From the NCBI GenBank assembly GCA_002914845.1, contig JXTC01000126.1, positions 258,532 through 322,531 on the forward strand: 64,000 nucleotides of DNA, in the 5' to 3' direction. The notes beneath the pieces were generated by a model. The model was not told where the DNA came from. It did not search any database and saw only the letters and a list, made by a program, of their open reading frames with translations. This DNA comes from Trema orientale (taxonomy: Eukaryota > Streptophyta > Magnoliopsida > Rosales > Cannabaceae). Position 1 is the first letter of the stretch; every line of letters begins with the position of its first letter. Positions 12,022 through 24,442 of this stretch are shown here, piece after piece. A program made the position numbers and the translations under genes.

Positions 12022-13555
12022 AATTTGTTCTTTCAAACTAAGTGTTTTCCTGGGCTGGAGATGATCAATATAAGGCTAATCAATAGAAGAAGCTGAATGA
12101 TTAGATACAGAAATAGTAAGTATGGCGTGGGTTGGAAGAATTATTGAGGATAATTTTGGTATTTCAAGTAATTTTGACAACAGGAGGATTATTAATTCCT
12201 CAAACGTTACCTGTAATTGACTGGAGGATTATTGCCAAAAGGTATTTATGTAATATCCCATTAAAAAAAGTCACTTTAAAGAGGAATATTTTTCTATTTT
12301 TGAAGACAAAGGAAAGACAGATTTATAGAATCCCATTTCTGATAATTTGCATGAAGACGACAAAATAATGTGAGAGTAAGACTTACTCAAAGTGAGGGGT
12401 CTCTCGTCCCTAATTCTGACTCACCCAAAAGCCCATAGAAATGGGTGCACATGCTAAGAACGTGATGAATACCTACTACCTACATTGACACGGTGGAAAT
12501 TATCACTTAAAAATAAAAAAACAAAAGAAACAAATAAGACCATTATTCTAAAATCTCAATTAGTATGGATTAAAATGTATAAATAGAAAAGCGCTAGGGA
12601 CTTAATTGCAACAATAGATGTATAAGAACATTCAAAGGATTATTACTATTATTATATTATTTGTTTTTTTTTTTTTTTGGCTTTGGAATAGAACTATAGA
12701 AGTTCCATAAGGACATGTAAGGCCGATAAATACACCATCTCCCGATCCGCCTTTCCCGATTCTTTGTCCAACATATGACGATTTCGATTTTCCTCAAAAA
12801 GATTTGTCTTTTAATATATTAATATAATAAAGATTCACATTCTTTTTTCTTTTTTAAAAAAAAATATAAACCATTAATGAACTTGATCAATGACTGTGAC
12901 CCCACAAGGACTTTTTTCTCTCCCACCCTTTGTATTATTAATGAACGTAGCTGTCTACATGGGACACGTCTGTCAACTGACAGGAATAATGAAACATTGT
13001 TCATAATAAAATATTAATATAATTTTTGTTTTCTCTCTCTTTTAGGGAAATATATTGTTTTGTTGCTTTACGTGGATTTGTTAGAGATCATGAATCGAAC
13101 GAAGACTATTAAACTTGTGAATTGTGATTCCACTTGACTTGACATATGGAAGATACATGTGATTCTCATCTCTCGTTTTAGTGGAACCCACCACTAGGCA
13201 AAAATAGTTTTCTTATATAAAAGCACCAAATTGTACCATCAAATTTTTATTTTTTTCACACGATCGAGAACGCTCGGTGAGAAAATAGATTCATCGAGAG
13301 ATACATTGATTATACTTTATAATAAAACGAAAAAAACCTTTGATTTGCGAATCTTTATAATCAATATATTTTAATAATCTTATGATGGTCAATTGTGTTC
13401 GTGGACAATAATGTAATAACTGAATTATTAATCAATTAAAAAATAATCACTTAATTAAGGATGAAAAATTTTGTTGTCTCGATCACTCTCGACCAAAATT
13501 TCTGAACTTTTTATTTATTTATTTATTTTTTTCGCTTGAGCAAAATTTTGAACCT
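12019..13555. other. AT-rich spacer, no gene recognised
   Basis: A reading frame at 12132-12368 has no recognisable domain and sits in ordinary AT-rich text. A TATATAAAAGCACC near 13215 could be a decayed promoter or LTR TATA box, but nothing downstream resembles a gene. Contains T- and A-runs near 12663 and 12850. Confidence 0.45.
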
Positions 13556-14164
13556 TAAGAGTGTGTTTGATTGGGTGTATTAGACCTTGAAATGGAATTA
13601 TCATTCTACCAAAAAATCCATTCCACTATTTGGTTTAAAAATTGAGCGTAGAATAAGAATTCTATTGCAAACTAAATTCCACCAATTGATGGACTTGTGT
13701 TTCCATTGCTTTCCTTAAGGAATTCTTTTTCTATTACTTAGTTAATTGTTAAATAAAATATTTTTCTCTTTTTACTCACCAAATTCATTATTTAGTTTTT
13801 ACATGTATTTAAGAATTTTAATAGTAAAATTTAATATTTCCTTTTTACTCACAAATAGTAATATTTATTTTTGTAGAATTTCAATTTGCAAATTTATTTT
13901 TATTACCTTCTAATATCTAATTTTTTTCTTAAATTTTTCATATTCAGTTACTTACACGCCTTAAAAAAAAAGGCCATATTGAAAGTAAATTTTGGAATTA
14001 TGTTTTATATTTATAATATTATTTTGTGAAATAAAATATTGATCTATTAATTTAAATTTTATTTTTTTAATAAATTGAAATAATAACTTACAATTAATCA
14101 ACTAACTATTCAATAGATAAACTACATGTAAGATTTAAAAAATAAGGATATTATTGTCAATACA

Positions 14165-15850
14165 ACTGTTATAGAATTTTATACGCAAGCGCACGTATCA
14201 AACAAGTAATAAGTGATGAATAAAGATATCGTTCCCACATAGAAATTGCTATAATTCGTTAAGTACTAACCTACATTAGTTATCAATTTATCCAAACAAT
14301 CAAATTAAAAATTTTAAAATTAAAATTTAAACTAAAAGAAAATAAGAAAATAAATAAATAAAATTAAAGAGTGCAAATAATTTATCAAATCACCAATGAA
14401 AAATAAACCTAGGATTACAATTTTCACTCTACGTATGCTTAAATTACTAGTTACCCTCTTTGAATTACTATTTATCCCAAATTGCCAATCAAGAACCCTA
14501 GTGTATCTACAAGCCTCTTCCGATAGTCATGTAGAAATATCTCTTCTAATTAACTCACTATATTCCTATGTGAATTAGATTAAAAAAAGATTCATTAAAA
14601 GTAAGGTCTTTTAATAATTGCACATGTTATGTAGGTATATTCCTATCCTATACAAACTCATATAAGCATGATCATGTGTTATTCTATCTAGATCTAAATC
14701 TGAAATTCCTCTTCCAAGTTCATCCAAATTACCAATATCATTCATCCAAATTACCAATATCAATTTAAGTGGTGATCAAGCACTCAAAAGCATTAAGAGT
14801 AAGATTAAATAAACAATTCGTAAATTAAATCGCAAAATCAAAGAGGTAACATCATAATTCAAATTACATATAGAGATCCCATTGTAATCCTAGAAAATAA
14901 ATTTAGTTCATAACTAAAATAACAAAACTAAAAATAAAAATTTGCAACATAATGAAAAAAACTAAAAATAAAAATAAACAAACGAGAGTTTCACAGAGTG
15001 CAGAATGATTGAGAATAATTGCAAGCCTCTTCTTCCAATTTGGCCTCCAATTGCTCTCTCTATTAATCTCTCTCTCTCTGGACTATTGTGTGTCTCTCTC
15101 TAGGATGGTGTGTTTTTCTCTCTAGGATGGTGTGTTTTCTCTCTAATCCGCCTTTTTATAACTGATGAGAGTGAATTCACGGATTCCAAAGTTTCTCTTT
15201 AATTGGTGGAGTATATGTGGCAATTACCCATTCATTCTCTATCTCTTTCTCTTTCCTTCTCTTTATTTTACGTTTCTGAGCAATTGGTAATAATCCGGTG
15301 CAGCAATTACACGTGAGCTCGGCACGTAAATCTCTGTTGATTGGCTAAAGGAAAGTTTGACTTCAATATGTTGACGTGGCATCATTTTGTTGGATGAAGA
15401 AACCAGTTATATGTAGAATACGGAGCACCTGATCAGACACGCCTTCGAGGCATGCACCAGCTTTTCTTCCGTGTGGGACCCATCTGCTCCCTTGCACCAG
15501 CCGCTCCACTCTCTCTGCCAGCGCGTGAAAGACACACGCCCATCCAGGCCGTCCGTCAGTTTGATCCTACGGCCACGATCACGTCTGGAATTGCCCTTTT
15601 TTTCTCTTTTCCTTTTAACCTAAATCAAAACAAAATTAAATTAAATCAAAAACCTAAATCTAATAAACACCTATTTCAAATTAAATTAAAACATCTAAAC
15701 CTAATAAAAAATATAAAATTAAATAAAATTAAATCTAAATCAAAATAAAATAAAACAACTTAAATTACTAAAAATCTAAATTCAAATTACTCTAGGACAC
15801 TCATTTTTAATGAATAAAAAGCACAAATAGCTCTATAAAAATAGAGTTAT
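14165..15850. repeat. Unclassified dispersed repeat, copy A (nested)
   Basis: The left part, from TATACGCAAGCGCACGTATC, is clearly homologous to 20245-21060 (TATAACGCAAGTGTCAGTAT). Both continue through AACAAGTAAT, AAATCACCAAT, AAACCT-GGAT and CATATATTCCTAT-like phrases in the same order. Both approach their end with AAAAAGCACAA. A GC-richer block at 15420-15600 contains a 98-codon frame without recognisable domains. I cannot assign it to a superfamily, and its ends are approximate. Confidence 0.45.
14719..14762. repeat. Perfect 22-bp tandem duplication
   Basis: TTCATCCAAATTACCAATAT followed by CA is present twice head to tail without mismatch (14719-14740 and 14741-14762), so it is recent relative to the surrounding decayed repeat. 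Confidence 0.93.
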
Positions 15851-16035
15851 CACACCTTTATTCCATTCCATTCCAATAGGTAACCAAACATAATAATGAT
15901 TCCAAGTTTCAATCAAATAATGAAATATCATTGACATTTCTATTCTAATTCCATTCCATTACTATTCCTATTACGATTCTAATTTCATTCCACGAACCAA
16001 ACATGACCTAACAACATGAATTGATGTCGTGGACT

Positions 16036-16504
16036 TAGGGCTGGTAATTTTCTACACGACACGCGATACGACTCGAAAACGACACGAAATAAATGGGTTT
16101 GGGTGACCCATTTAATTTTCATATCAATTTTTGGGTTGGCACGTATAACACGTATAATAAACGGATAAATTTCAGGTCAACCCGCTTAATCCGAAAATGA
16201 CCCGTGTAACCCGTTTAATTAAACGTGTCGTTTTCGTGTCGTGTCAATACGACACTAACACGACATATTTATTAATATTTTAATATATTTTAATATATTA
16301 AACGTGATTTTGATTAATTCTAAACATATTTATAGGAGTAAAATTAAATTAAGTAGTGCATAATCGTGTTAAACAGGTCATAATATGACACATGACACGT
16401 TTATTAAATGGGTTACACGTGTCGTGTTCGAGTTAGGTGTTATTGTGTCGTGTCATAATCGTGTCGATCCGAACACGACACTATAACACGAATTGCTAGC
16501 CCTA
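16036..16504. mobile_element. hAT-type MITE, family member 2
   Basis: A 469-bp element with terminal repeats TAGGGCTGGTAATTTT and AATTGCTAGCCCTA and a perfect 8-bp duplication CGTGGACT (16028-16035 and 16505-16512). Its ends match those of 10754-11142 apart from single substitutions, and its interior is likewise dense in ACACG/CGTGT motifs near the ends. It is non-coding and inserted 27 bp beyond the right end of the Harbinger-like element. Confidence 0.93.
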
Positions 16505-16985
16505 CGTGGACTTGAGGGCAACCTTTCTAGGTGTTAGCACTTTCAAAAAAGTAGAGGTGCTTTTCAACCACCAAAAAATTGGTCTTTAACACATTGCTAC
16601 TAAGAAAAGTTCTTCTCTCACCCATTTGGACGGGCATATTTAAATAAAAATTGTGAAATGAGTTATAATCGAAATGAAAGACATTTGAAGTGAAATAAAG
16701 TAGAATGAATTATAATTAGAACGAGAGACATTAAAATGGATCATTCAAAAATACCCCATAGGCTCCATTCTCATTCCAAGACACAAAAAACTCATTCCAA
16801 TGGTTGGTGTGACTGATGAATCATTTGAATGGAAAAATTGAACAAACACTCATTCCAATGGGTTTTTCACTTGAATGGAATAGAATGAGTGAAATTAATA
16901 GGGCCAATAATCTTTTACACCTTTTCAATTTGATTGTTCGATATGTTGATGCAATATTCTAATTTTACATTTTCATAATATAATA
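16505..16985. other. Spacer with repeated CATTCCA phrases
   Basis: Several CATTCCAATGG and AATGGAAT phrases in both orientations occur between 16760 and 16890, indicating a degraded inverted-repeat element without definable ends. No gene recognised. Confidence 0.4.
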
Positions 16986-19208
16986 TACTACAAGAAAATT
17001 AATTTTTTGCTATTGAGTTTTTAGCTACAAAAATTATTTAGTAGCAAAATGTGAGCTGTTGTTACCAAATTTTTGTAACAAAAAGTATTAGTAGAAAATT
17101 ACATTAGAATGAGACCAAAAATTATTGCTACCAAATTTTTAGTAGCAAGCCATTATCATTTGCTACTAAATATTGATTCAGTGGTGGCACTAGAAGTAAA
17201 ATATTGGCAGGTCCGTTAGTTATCCGCTACTAAATGAATTTTGTAGTAGAAAAATACTTTTTGCTCCTAAGTAAGCTACTAATTTACTTAGTAGCAGAAA
17301 AATTAAGACATTTTGCTACTAAATTCTTTTGGTTGTGCGAAGTAAACAAATATTCTCCTATCAAAAATTTGGTAAACAAAGATATGCATAGTGAGGATAT
17401 TCTTTATACTACCAAGAGATTTTGAAAGCAAAACTATATATATTTGGCAGGGAGAAGATATAAAAAGTTAGCTGCCAAAATTTTGATAGGAAAAAATTAT
17501 AGGAAGTGTATATAGACATAAACGTATAAAATATATACATACTTTAAGTTGACTTAGAATATATATATATATAATTTAAGCTTAGTATTTGACCACTAAT
17601 ATTGTAAAGATATATATATATAGTTAATTATTAATAAATTTAATGAACTAATATTAATAATGAGTTTTATTAAAGAAAAATAACGTGATATATAATTAAA
17701 TATAAACACAGATATATAATTAAATTCAAATTTTAGAAACGGAAGCATATGAATCGTTTTATTACTTTCTTCAAAAATAGAAAATATTTTTATAAAATAC
17801 TATTTATACCAATTAATTAGACTAATTCATCAATAATCTATAAAAATTCTTATGAAAAAATAATCCTTAAATATTTTAAAGTGATGTATGTCAACGTCTG
17901 TTATAGAAGTCCCAAAATTTTAAATTATTATTTTGAAAGCCTTATCAATTTTTTTATAATACACGATCTATCAGTTACGTTTGAAAGATTAAACGTGTAA
18001 TATTTATTTGGGTAGATAACTAATTCATTGATCTAATTATAATCTTATTTTAAAGAAACATAAATAAAAATTAAAAAATTAAAAATCTTGCACGTTTGTT
18101 TCTCAACTGACAACCTCTTCACTATCTCTACCGTAGCAATTTATAGCTCTCTCATATTTTTCTCATTTGCTCTGTCTAGAGTTAATCTAGTTTTCCTCTC
18201 TTCTCTATGTACTTTGTTCTTTTGTCAAAGAAACTGAAGTTTAATTTGATTGTTGCCATGGTCTAAGATTTATTTTTTTCCCCTTTTTCACCATCTAGGT
18301 TTCTCATTTACCATATCAACAGAGTATAGCTATTCTTTTTCGCTCCTGATCTCGAACAACCTCCTTAGTGTTTGGTAATCTTTCTTAATTACTGATGATG
18401 TTGGTGCATTCTTTCCTAGATAGGCTGCGTTGTTTTCTTGATCAGAATCATTCTCTCCCATGATATGTGCTCCTGACCTCGAGCAACCTCCTTACTGTTG
18501 GATTGTCTATGATTTGGATTATAATTTGAGTAATCATCTTTCCTTCAAGACAATCTAGAAGCAACTATTATCTTTTAAAGATTTTTTGTAAATTGTATGG
18601 TTATGTAAATAATTCACTTTATTTTATCAATAGAATTTTCTCTTTCATTTTTTTTGGCAGTAATATTTCTTTTTTTTTTAATTGTTATAATCTGATCTAT
18701 TTTTTTTAACATATATGTCGAGTATCAATTTAGCATTCAGTGAATAATGAAATAATAATTAACCAAATAAATAAATAATATAAAATTTTATTTGTAGGCC
18801 CAATCAAAGAAATAAAACTAAAATAAAATAACCCCTCTCATACAATTTAGTTTAAACAGTTTCTATTTAATGAAATAAATATTATATTAATAACATAAAA
18901 ATAACAATTTGGCTCTCGTTAAAAAAAAATAAAAATAAAAACAATAAATTTGAAGAGATTTTGCTGCTAAATAGAATATAGATTTTGATAGCAGTATATT
19001 AATTTTGGCTGCATTCGATACTAAAAAGTTGATCTTCCTGCTACTAATTATTAGTAGTGGAAAATCAAGTTTTTGGCTACTGATTTTTCTTTGGTAGTAA
19101 AATAGATTCTGCTACAGGGCTATTAGCTACCAAGTGGACACCAAATTCTTTTTGCTAAAGTACTAGCTACTAATTTTTTCATAGTTAAAAATAAATTTTC
19201 TTGTAGTA
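16986..19208. mobile_element. CACTA-like non-autonomous element
   Basis: The left end TACTACAAGAAAATTAATTT and the reverse complement of the right end TACTACAAGAAAATTTATTT are near-perfect inverted repeats of the CTACAAGAAA type found at CACTA termini, with T in place of the first C. Subterminal motifs of the form TTGCTACTAAAT / TTAGTAGCAAA recur many times in both orientations within about 350 bp of the left end and 250 bp of the right. The middle (18080-18600) is pyrimidine-rich and contains a degenerate repeat of CTCGA-CAACCTCCTTA (near 18350 and 18477). No transposase is present and a 3-bp target duplication was not clear. Confidence 0.62.
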
Positions 19209-20240
19209 TTCTAGTGAAATACACATGTAAAATAGTGAGACTAAGTACTGTGAAAGAAAGTGTATTTAACATGCCCAATCTAAATTATTACAGTATTTAT
19301 CTTAATCTTTTGCCAGAAAAATTTTAAAAATTAGTTTTTAGCACACTTAAAAAAAGTACTAAATGCACTCTTTTTTACACTCTTTTGTGTTATTCATTAC
19401 TTAATATGCAGACTTTACTATCTAGTTTTGCATTTTAATCATATAAAAAATCATAGTTGATCCTCTAAAAAAAAAAAAAAATACATATATCAAAAAGTGA
19501 GAATGGAAATCATAAAAGAGAGTGCATTTAGTATTCCTATCATACTAAATTATTGTAGTGTATATCTTAGTCTCTTGTACGAAAAATTGTAAAAAAAAAA
19601 AAACAAAAAAAAGTCCACAACTCCTTATATTAAAAAAAAAAAGAGAGAGATATAAAGTATAAAAGTATTGGTGTATTCAACGTTGGTCTTTTTGAAATGG
19701 TCCACAACATCTTATATTTAAAAAAAAAGAAGAGTGAAAAAAATATATAATATAAAAATGTTGATGTATCTTTTATCTTCTACTAATTATGCTCTTTGTT
19801 GCTATATTCCTAGAGATGGAATAAAGTAGTCCACATTTAGCTTCAGTTTCCTTTGAATTTCCTAGTATTACTACTTGGGATGTTGGTATTCCCATGTTTT
19901 TATCTTCTTCTGTTCAGGATGATTTAATTGAATAATATGGACTATCCTTCCTTCCAAAAAAAAAAAAAAAAGTGTTGGTGTATCCAACGTTGGTCTTTCT
20001 TCATTAGTAAGTATATATGAATATAGATTTTAGAATGTTAAGCAACTGGTGAATATGTATTGTCGAGATGTGTCTATCTTTTTTAGATTTTCTTGAATTC
20101 GCCAGTTGGCAGTAATTGGTACTTTTTTTTTGGTACTTGGCTGTAACTTTCTTTTTCTCACCAGCTTAATAACTTTTTCTTTCTGTCATTTTCTTTTCCT
20201 GAAAGGGTATCTCACTCAAAGGAAAAAAGAAGAGAGTATA
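19209..20240. other. Spacer with A-runs and recurring short phrases
   Basis: The phrase TGGTGTAT-CAACGTTGGTCTTT occurs near 19668 and 19975. Each copy follows an A-rich tract, suggesting two decayed copies of one small element. No gene recognised. Confidence 0.4.
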
Positions 20241-20244
20241 TTGT

Positions 20245-21060
20245 TGTGGATTTTATAACGCAAGTGTCAGTATTGTGAACAAGTAATATAATAATAAATA
20301 CGACTATGGTTCCTCCCAGAAATTATTAGTATTTTTGCTAAATATTACCTTATATCGATTCAAATTCATTCAAACAACTGATTTCAAAGACAAGTATTAT
20401 ATTATAAAATAGAAAGAAAACAAGCCAAAAAAAAAAGAAAACTTTAAACAACGGACTTATTAAATCACCAATAAAAATTAAACCTGGGATCATAATTTTA
20501 ATTGATCAATATTTCACCTAAATTACTATTCTCTATCTTTAAAATCATTTATCAATTTAAAATTGCCAACTAAGAATTCTAAATTATCAATTTAATCAAT
20601 TCATTATATTCTTATGAGAATTAAATTACGAAAATATTCATTAAGTTTCGATTCTTTTTAGTAGCTGCAAATGTCATGCAAATATATTCCTATCTTACGT
20701 AAATTTAAGACAAAAATATCAATACTCATACGTCATTCTATTCATGACTAAATCCTAAAATCCCTTTCTAAGTTTATGAAGTTTTCCAAATCAATCTAAT
20801 TAATGCCGGATAAATTAAAAGCATTAAATATAGAATAGAACAAACTAATTTCAAGTACCTGCGGCTTCTATTTTCCACGGCTGCAGCTTTGAGCTTCTGA
20901 TTATTTTAAGTGCATGTCTAACTTTGACAAAAAGTCTTCTACACCTCCCAAGATCATCAACAGCTCCTAAAATTCAATCTAAGATAAAAAGCACAAGTAA
21001 ATTTAATAAAAATCTCAAAAAGTAACAAATTATCAAGTTAAGAACAATAGTTTAATGAAC
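20245..21060. repeat. Unclassified dispersed repeat, copy B
   Basis: Homologous in order and wording to the left half of the repeat at 14165-15850 but more degraded, and lacking the GC-richer block of that copy. Ends are approximate. No coding capacity. Confidence 0.45.
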
Positions 21061-21542
21061 ATAATATATATATAGAAAGAATTTTCAATGGTTATTTTTA
21101 TTTTTACTCCATAAATAAGTATGTTTGACTATGTTAAATTGACTTACAATAACAAATCAATCATACCTACTTCCTTTCCAATTCTATACTAGGTAGTAAA
21201 TTTTACCAAGTTTTATTCCCATTCCAATATAATTAGAGACATGATCTTACTCCCTATGATATCTAATATAATAAAATTTACATCCAACTAATTTATTAAT
21301 GCCACATGTACATTACCTAAATTTAGATACACTATTGTTAACTGGCTAATTAATATAACAGATCATATAGCAATTGTAATAAAGTCGTAATGAGAATCGT
21401 AGTAATTAACAGTTATATAATGTAAAGTAATATAATAGAGATAACAAGATAGGGCAAGAGATATAGAGAGAAGAAGTGGAAGCTCTTATTTTTATCATCA
21501 TACTTCTTTATTCATAATTAGTAGTTGGGTTTGTGTATATAA
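21061..21542. other. AT-rich spacer left of the copia element
   Basis: Nothing recognised except an ATATATATA run near 21065. Confidence 0.5.
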
Positions 21543-21547
21543 AATAT

Positions 21548-22010
21548 TGTTCGACTTTTGGCCTAAATTCTTATTGGGCGCCCATAATTGGTGCATGGCC
21601 CAATATGAGTGGAATACGTATCAGATAAGATATTTGAACGCTTAATTTGAATTAGCGTATTTATATCTGATAGGCCTCTATTAGTTAGGGATTTTCCTAT
21701 TTAATAGGGATAAGAGAATATCCTTATTTGAATAGATAGGATACGTACGCTCTCTATTTAAATTCATTAATTGATAGGCCTGAGAACGTACAGAAAAAAA
21801 TACGCTCTCTTCTCTCTCTCTCTCTACCTAAAGAATTCTAGTGAGTGTTCTTGAGTGATGGAATCTATAGTGGCTGTTCTTGTAACGCCACTAACCGTGA
21901 GTTTACAAAGAGGAGTCTTTCTACAATAGACGTGAGGCACCAAGGCAATTCCTATACTGGCGGTAGGTTTGAGGATTCATCCAGCACCACCGCCAACCAT
22001 GCTTCCGACA
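21548..22010 (+). repeat. 5' LTR of the copia element
   Basis: 463 bp, beginning TGTTCGACTTTTGG and ending CTTCCGACA. It aligns throughout with 28746-29205. It contains a CT-rich run (21805-21826) and ends directly before the primer-binding site. Confidence 0.95.
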
Positions 22011-22026
22011 TTGGTATCAGAGAGGC
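22011..22026 (+). other. Primer-binding site (initiator Met tRNA type)
   Basis: TTGGTATCAGAGAGGC immediately follows the LTR. The core TGGTATCAGAG matches the usual complement of the plant initiator methionine tRNA 3' end. Confidence 0.88.
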
Positions 22027-23546
22027 TGTTGGTGGGCTCCGTTCTCCGTTAGAAAAAGGCTAAGGAGGGAGGTACATGAACTCTTAAACCGAAAACACCC
22101 ATAATATGCCATGTTTTTGGTTTATACAGTTCTGCATATTATTTGGTTATAATTTTTTAATATGTGGTAGATTATTATGTATATTTTCTACCATAAAAAT
22201 CTGGAAATAGTTCGATATATGGTTTGAGAGATTTTTTGAGTCAAATTCGTTTTACCTGAAATTTTGACTGCGTTTTTCGATCGCATAGTTGACTGATTGG
22301 ACTTGATTTTAATTTTTTCAGAATCTACGTGAAATTATCTTTCCAACCATATATAATATGTATTTTTTGGAATTTTATTTGAAGAGATATAATTTTTTGA
22401 ATTTTGTGTTATATCTGTTAATATTTTTTCCTAATTTAGCAACCTGTTTTTGAATCACACACTCTCCGGAAGAGAGTGTGTCTCACTCGCCACCGTAACG
22501 GCGGAGTTGGAAGTAACAGAGCATGTCATCGCGACGAGAACGATTTGAGGAACACGATGGCGGCCGAATCATGTCGGTACGGTCTACTAACGGCAGCGCG
22601 TGGGGAGCACGCGCCACCTACGGCACGTGAAATGGCCTGGCACTGAAAGCTGCCAGGCCAACTCCCCTAGGCCGTGCCTGGGAGTACCGGCCCAAGGCCC
22701 AGCAGTGCCCTTGAGAGGCTGCTAGCCACTAGGCAGCTCACAGCTGCGCTGGCCCAGGCCCAATGCCCAGGTGCTGGTTACTTGGCCGCGCCTGTGGGCG
22801 CAGGCTGAAGGCCCAGCAGTCCAGGCACTTGGCACAACCCATTTTTTTTGTTTCATTTTTTTTTAAAGAAGGTTGCTAATTTTAAAATATTAAATGAAAA
22901 AAACAAAATTCCAGAAAATATTTTTCCTTCCAGATTTATTATTAAAAAAAATTACATATATTTTTTTTTTGAGAATTAAAATATGTCTTTTTGTGCACTT
23001 TATGTGATATTTCATTATATATTAATTATGTGCAATTTTTGTGTTGATTATGTATATGTGTAATTTTTTTTACAAATAAATATGCATGTATATATATAAA
23101 TGACAATATTTGTGATATGATTAGTTGCTTATTTAATTATATGATTAGTTGCTTATTTAATTATAGCACTATTTAATATTATTATAGTAAGTATGCTATG
23201 ATTTACTTAATTTGTAATTATTTTAAATTATTTTTATTTAATTGCAATTACATGCTTATTTTTGCACATAATTATGTGATATGTATGTTAGAAACATGCT
23301 AAAAATGTCACATTTTAGTGGGAGTATAGTAGTAGAATTAATTATGCTCCTATACACTTTTTTTTTTGGTGCAAAGTTTAGATTTAATCTTAATAATAAA
23401 ACTAGACATAGGAGATGATTATGAGCGTAGCGATTTATCGATTTTGTGTCTAGTGAGAATTATTTAGATTAGTCTAGAATTTTTACTGCAAAATAATTAT
23501 GTATGGTATGCTTAATTATCTGTTTATCCTTTATGCGCATGAGTAG
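22027..23546 (+). other. Long non-coding leader with a GC-rich island
   Basis: About 1.5 kb separates the primer-binding site from gag. Positions about 22440-22840 are strongly GC-rich and CpG-containing in contrast to the AT-rich flanks, and carry short palindromic phrases such as CACACTCTC-N-GAGAGTGTG near 22456-22480 and many GGCCCAG / CTGGGCC-like words. The rest is AT-rich with runs of A and T. No reading frame of recognised function was found. Confidence 0.7.
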
Positions 23547-24420
23547 ATGACTTCTAAGAGCATAGTGGCTGATTTGAATAAGGGAGAGAAATTGGATGGT
23601 GACAATTATGATATCTGGCACCGAAAAATCCAATATATTCTCAATGAGCAAGAGGTTTTGGAAACCTTGACCCAGACAATGCCCGCACCCGAGAATGGCA
23701 ACACTGCTCAACACCGTCGCGATCAAGAAGCCTATCATGCTTGGCTTAAGAAAGATCGTTGTGCGCGTTTTATCATGCTGAGCAGCATGCTCAATGACTT
23801 GATCGGTGAGTTTGAAGAGTATGCCACCGCTCAGGAGATGTGGGGTGCCTGAAGCTGAAATTTGGTGGGACATCTGCTACCAGACTTCGTGCACTGAATA
23901 TCAGGTTTGACTCCTATAAGATGCGCCCGAGTCATACCATGAAGCTGCATCTTAGAGCGATGTCATCGATGATTCGCGAACTGAAAGCAGCTGGCCACCC
24001 TCAATCTGAAGAGCAACAGATCCAAGCGGGAATTCATTCCTTACTACCTTCGTGGGAGCCTATGGTTATCACTATAAATTATAGTGAGAATATCAAAACT
24101 TTTGATGACCTGTCTCACCACCTTGAGCTTAAAGCTGAGCGCTTAGAAGCTTCCAAACCAAGCAAAGACTCAAACTCTGGGAGTGCCTATGTGGCGAATA
24201 ACAAGTGCAGGCCAAGAGGGGCCAAGCGCAAGAACCAAGCTCCTAGAGGTGACTCTGGTAATGGACCCGCGCCGAAGAAGGCAAAGACCACCCGACGTAA
24301 GAGAGGTAAGCGCAGTGGAAATGGCTAGAATGGCAAATACTACAACTGTGATAAGGAGGGACACTTCGCTCGTGATTGCACTGAGCCGAAAAAGGTACTC
24401 TCTAACTTTAGTTCTTGCGA
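23547..24420 (+). pseudogene. copia gag, frameshifted
   Basis: The first part (23547-23852) begins MTSKSIVADLNKGEKLDG and has the tryptophan-containing NYDIWHRKIQ typical of copia gag. A one-base deletion near 23850 moves the remainder (RALNIRFDSYKM, ELKAAGHP, LELKAERLEA) into another frame that ends at a TAG at 24329. A basic tract (RKRGKR) leads to a zinc knuckle at about 24332-24382 reading YYNCDKEGHFARDC. The first cysteine of the CX2CX4HX4C knuckle is tyrosine here. Gag would package the element RNA; this copy cannot make intact Gag. Confidence 0.88.
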
Positions 24421-24442
24421 TATTTATGTTACAAGTCATGTT

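Larger units (their letters stand above)
13559..16008. mobile_element. PIF/Harbinger-like element interrupted by a nested repeat
   Basis: The left end GAGTGTGTTTGATTGGG and the reverse complement of the right end GGTCATGTTTGGTTCG share the core TGTTTG-TT. Both ends are bordered by TAA (13556-13558 and 16009-16011). Just inside both ends are GGAATGGAAT-like phrases in opposite orientation (CCATTCCACT on the left, TTCCATTCCATTCC on the right). The 2.45-kb span is explained by a second repeat inserted at about 14165-15850. No transposase is seen. Confidence 0.5.

Noticed and set aside
15452..15748. 98-codon frame starting MHQLFFRVGPIC
   Set aside because: Lies inside a dispersed repeat and ends in Lys/Asn-rich low complexity.
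21845..22063. 72-codon frame
   Set aside because: Falls within the copia LTR and primer-binding region.
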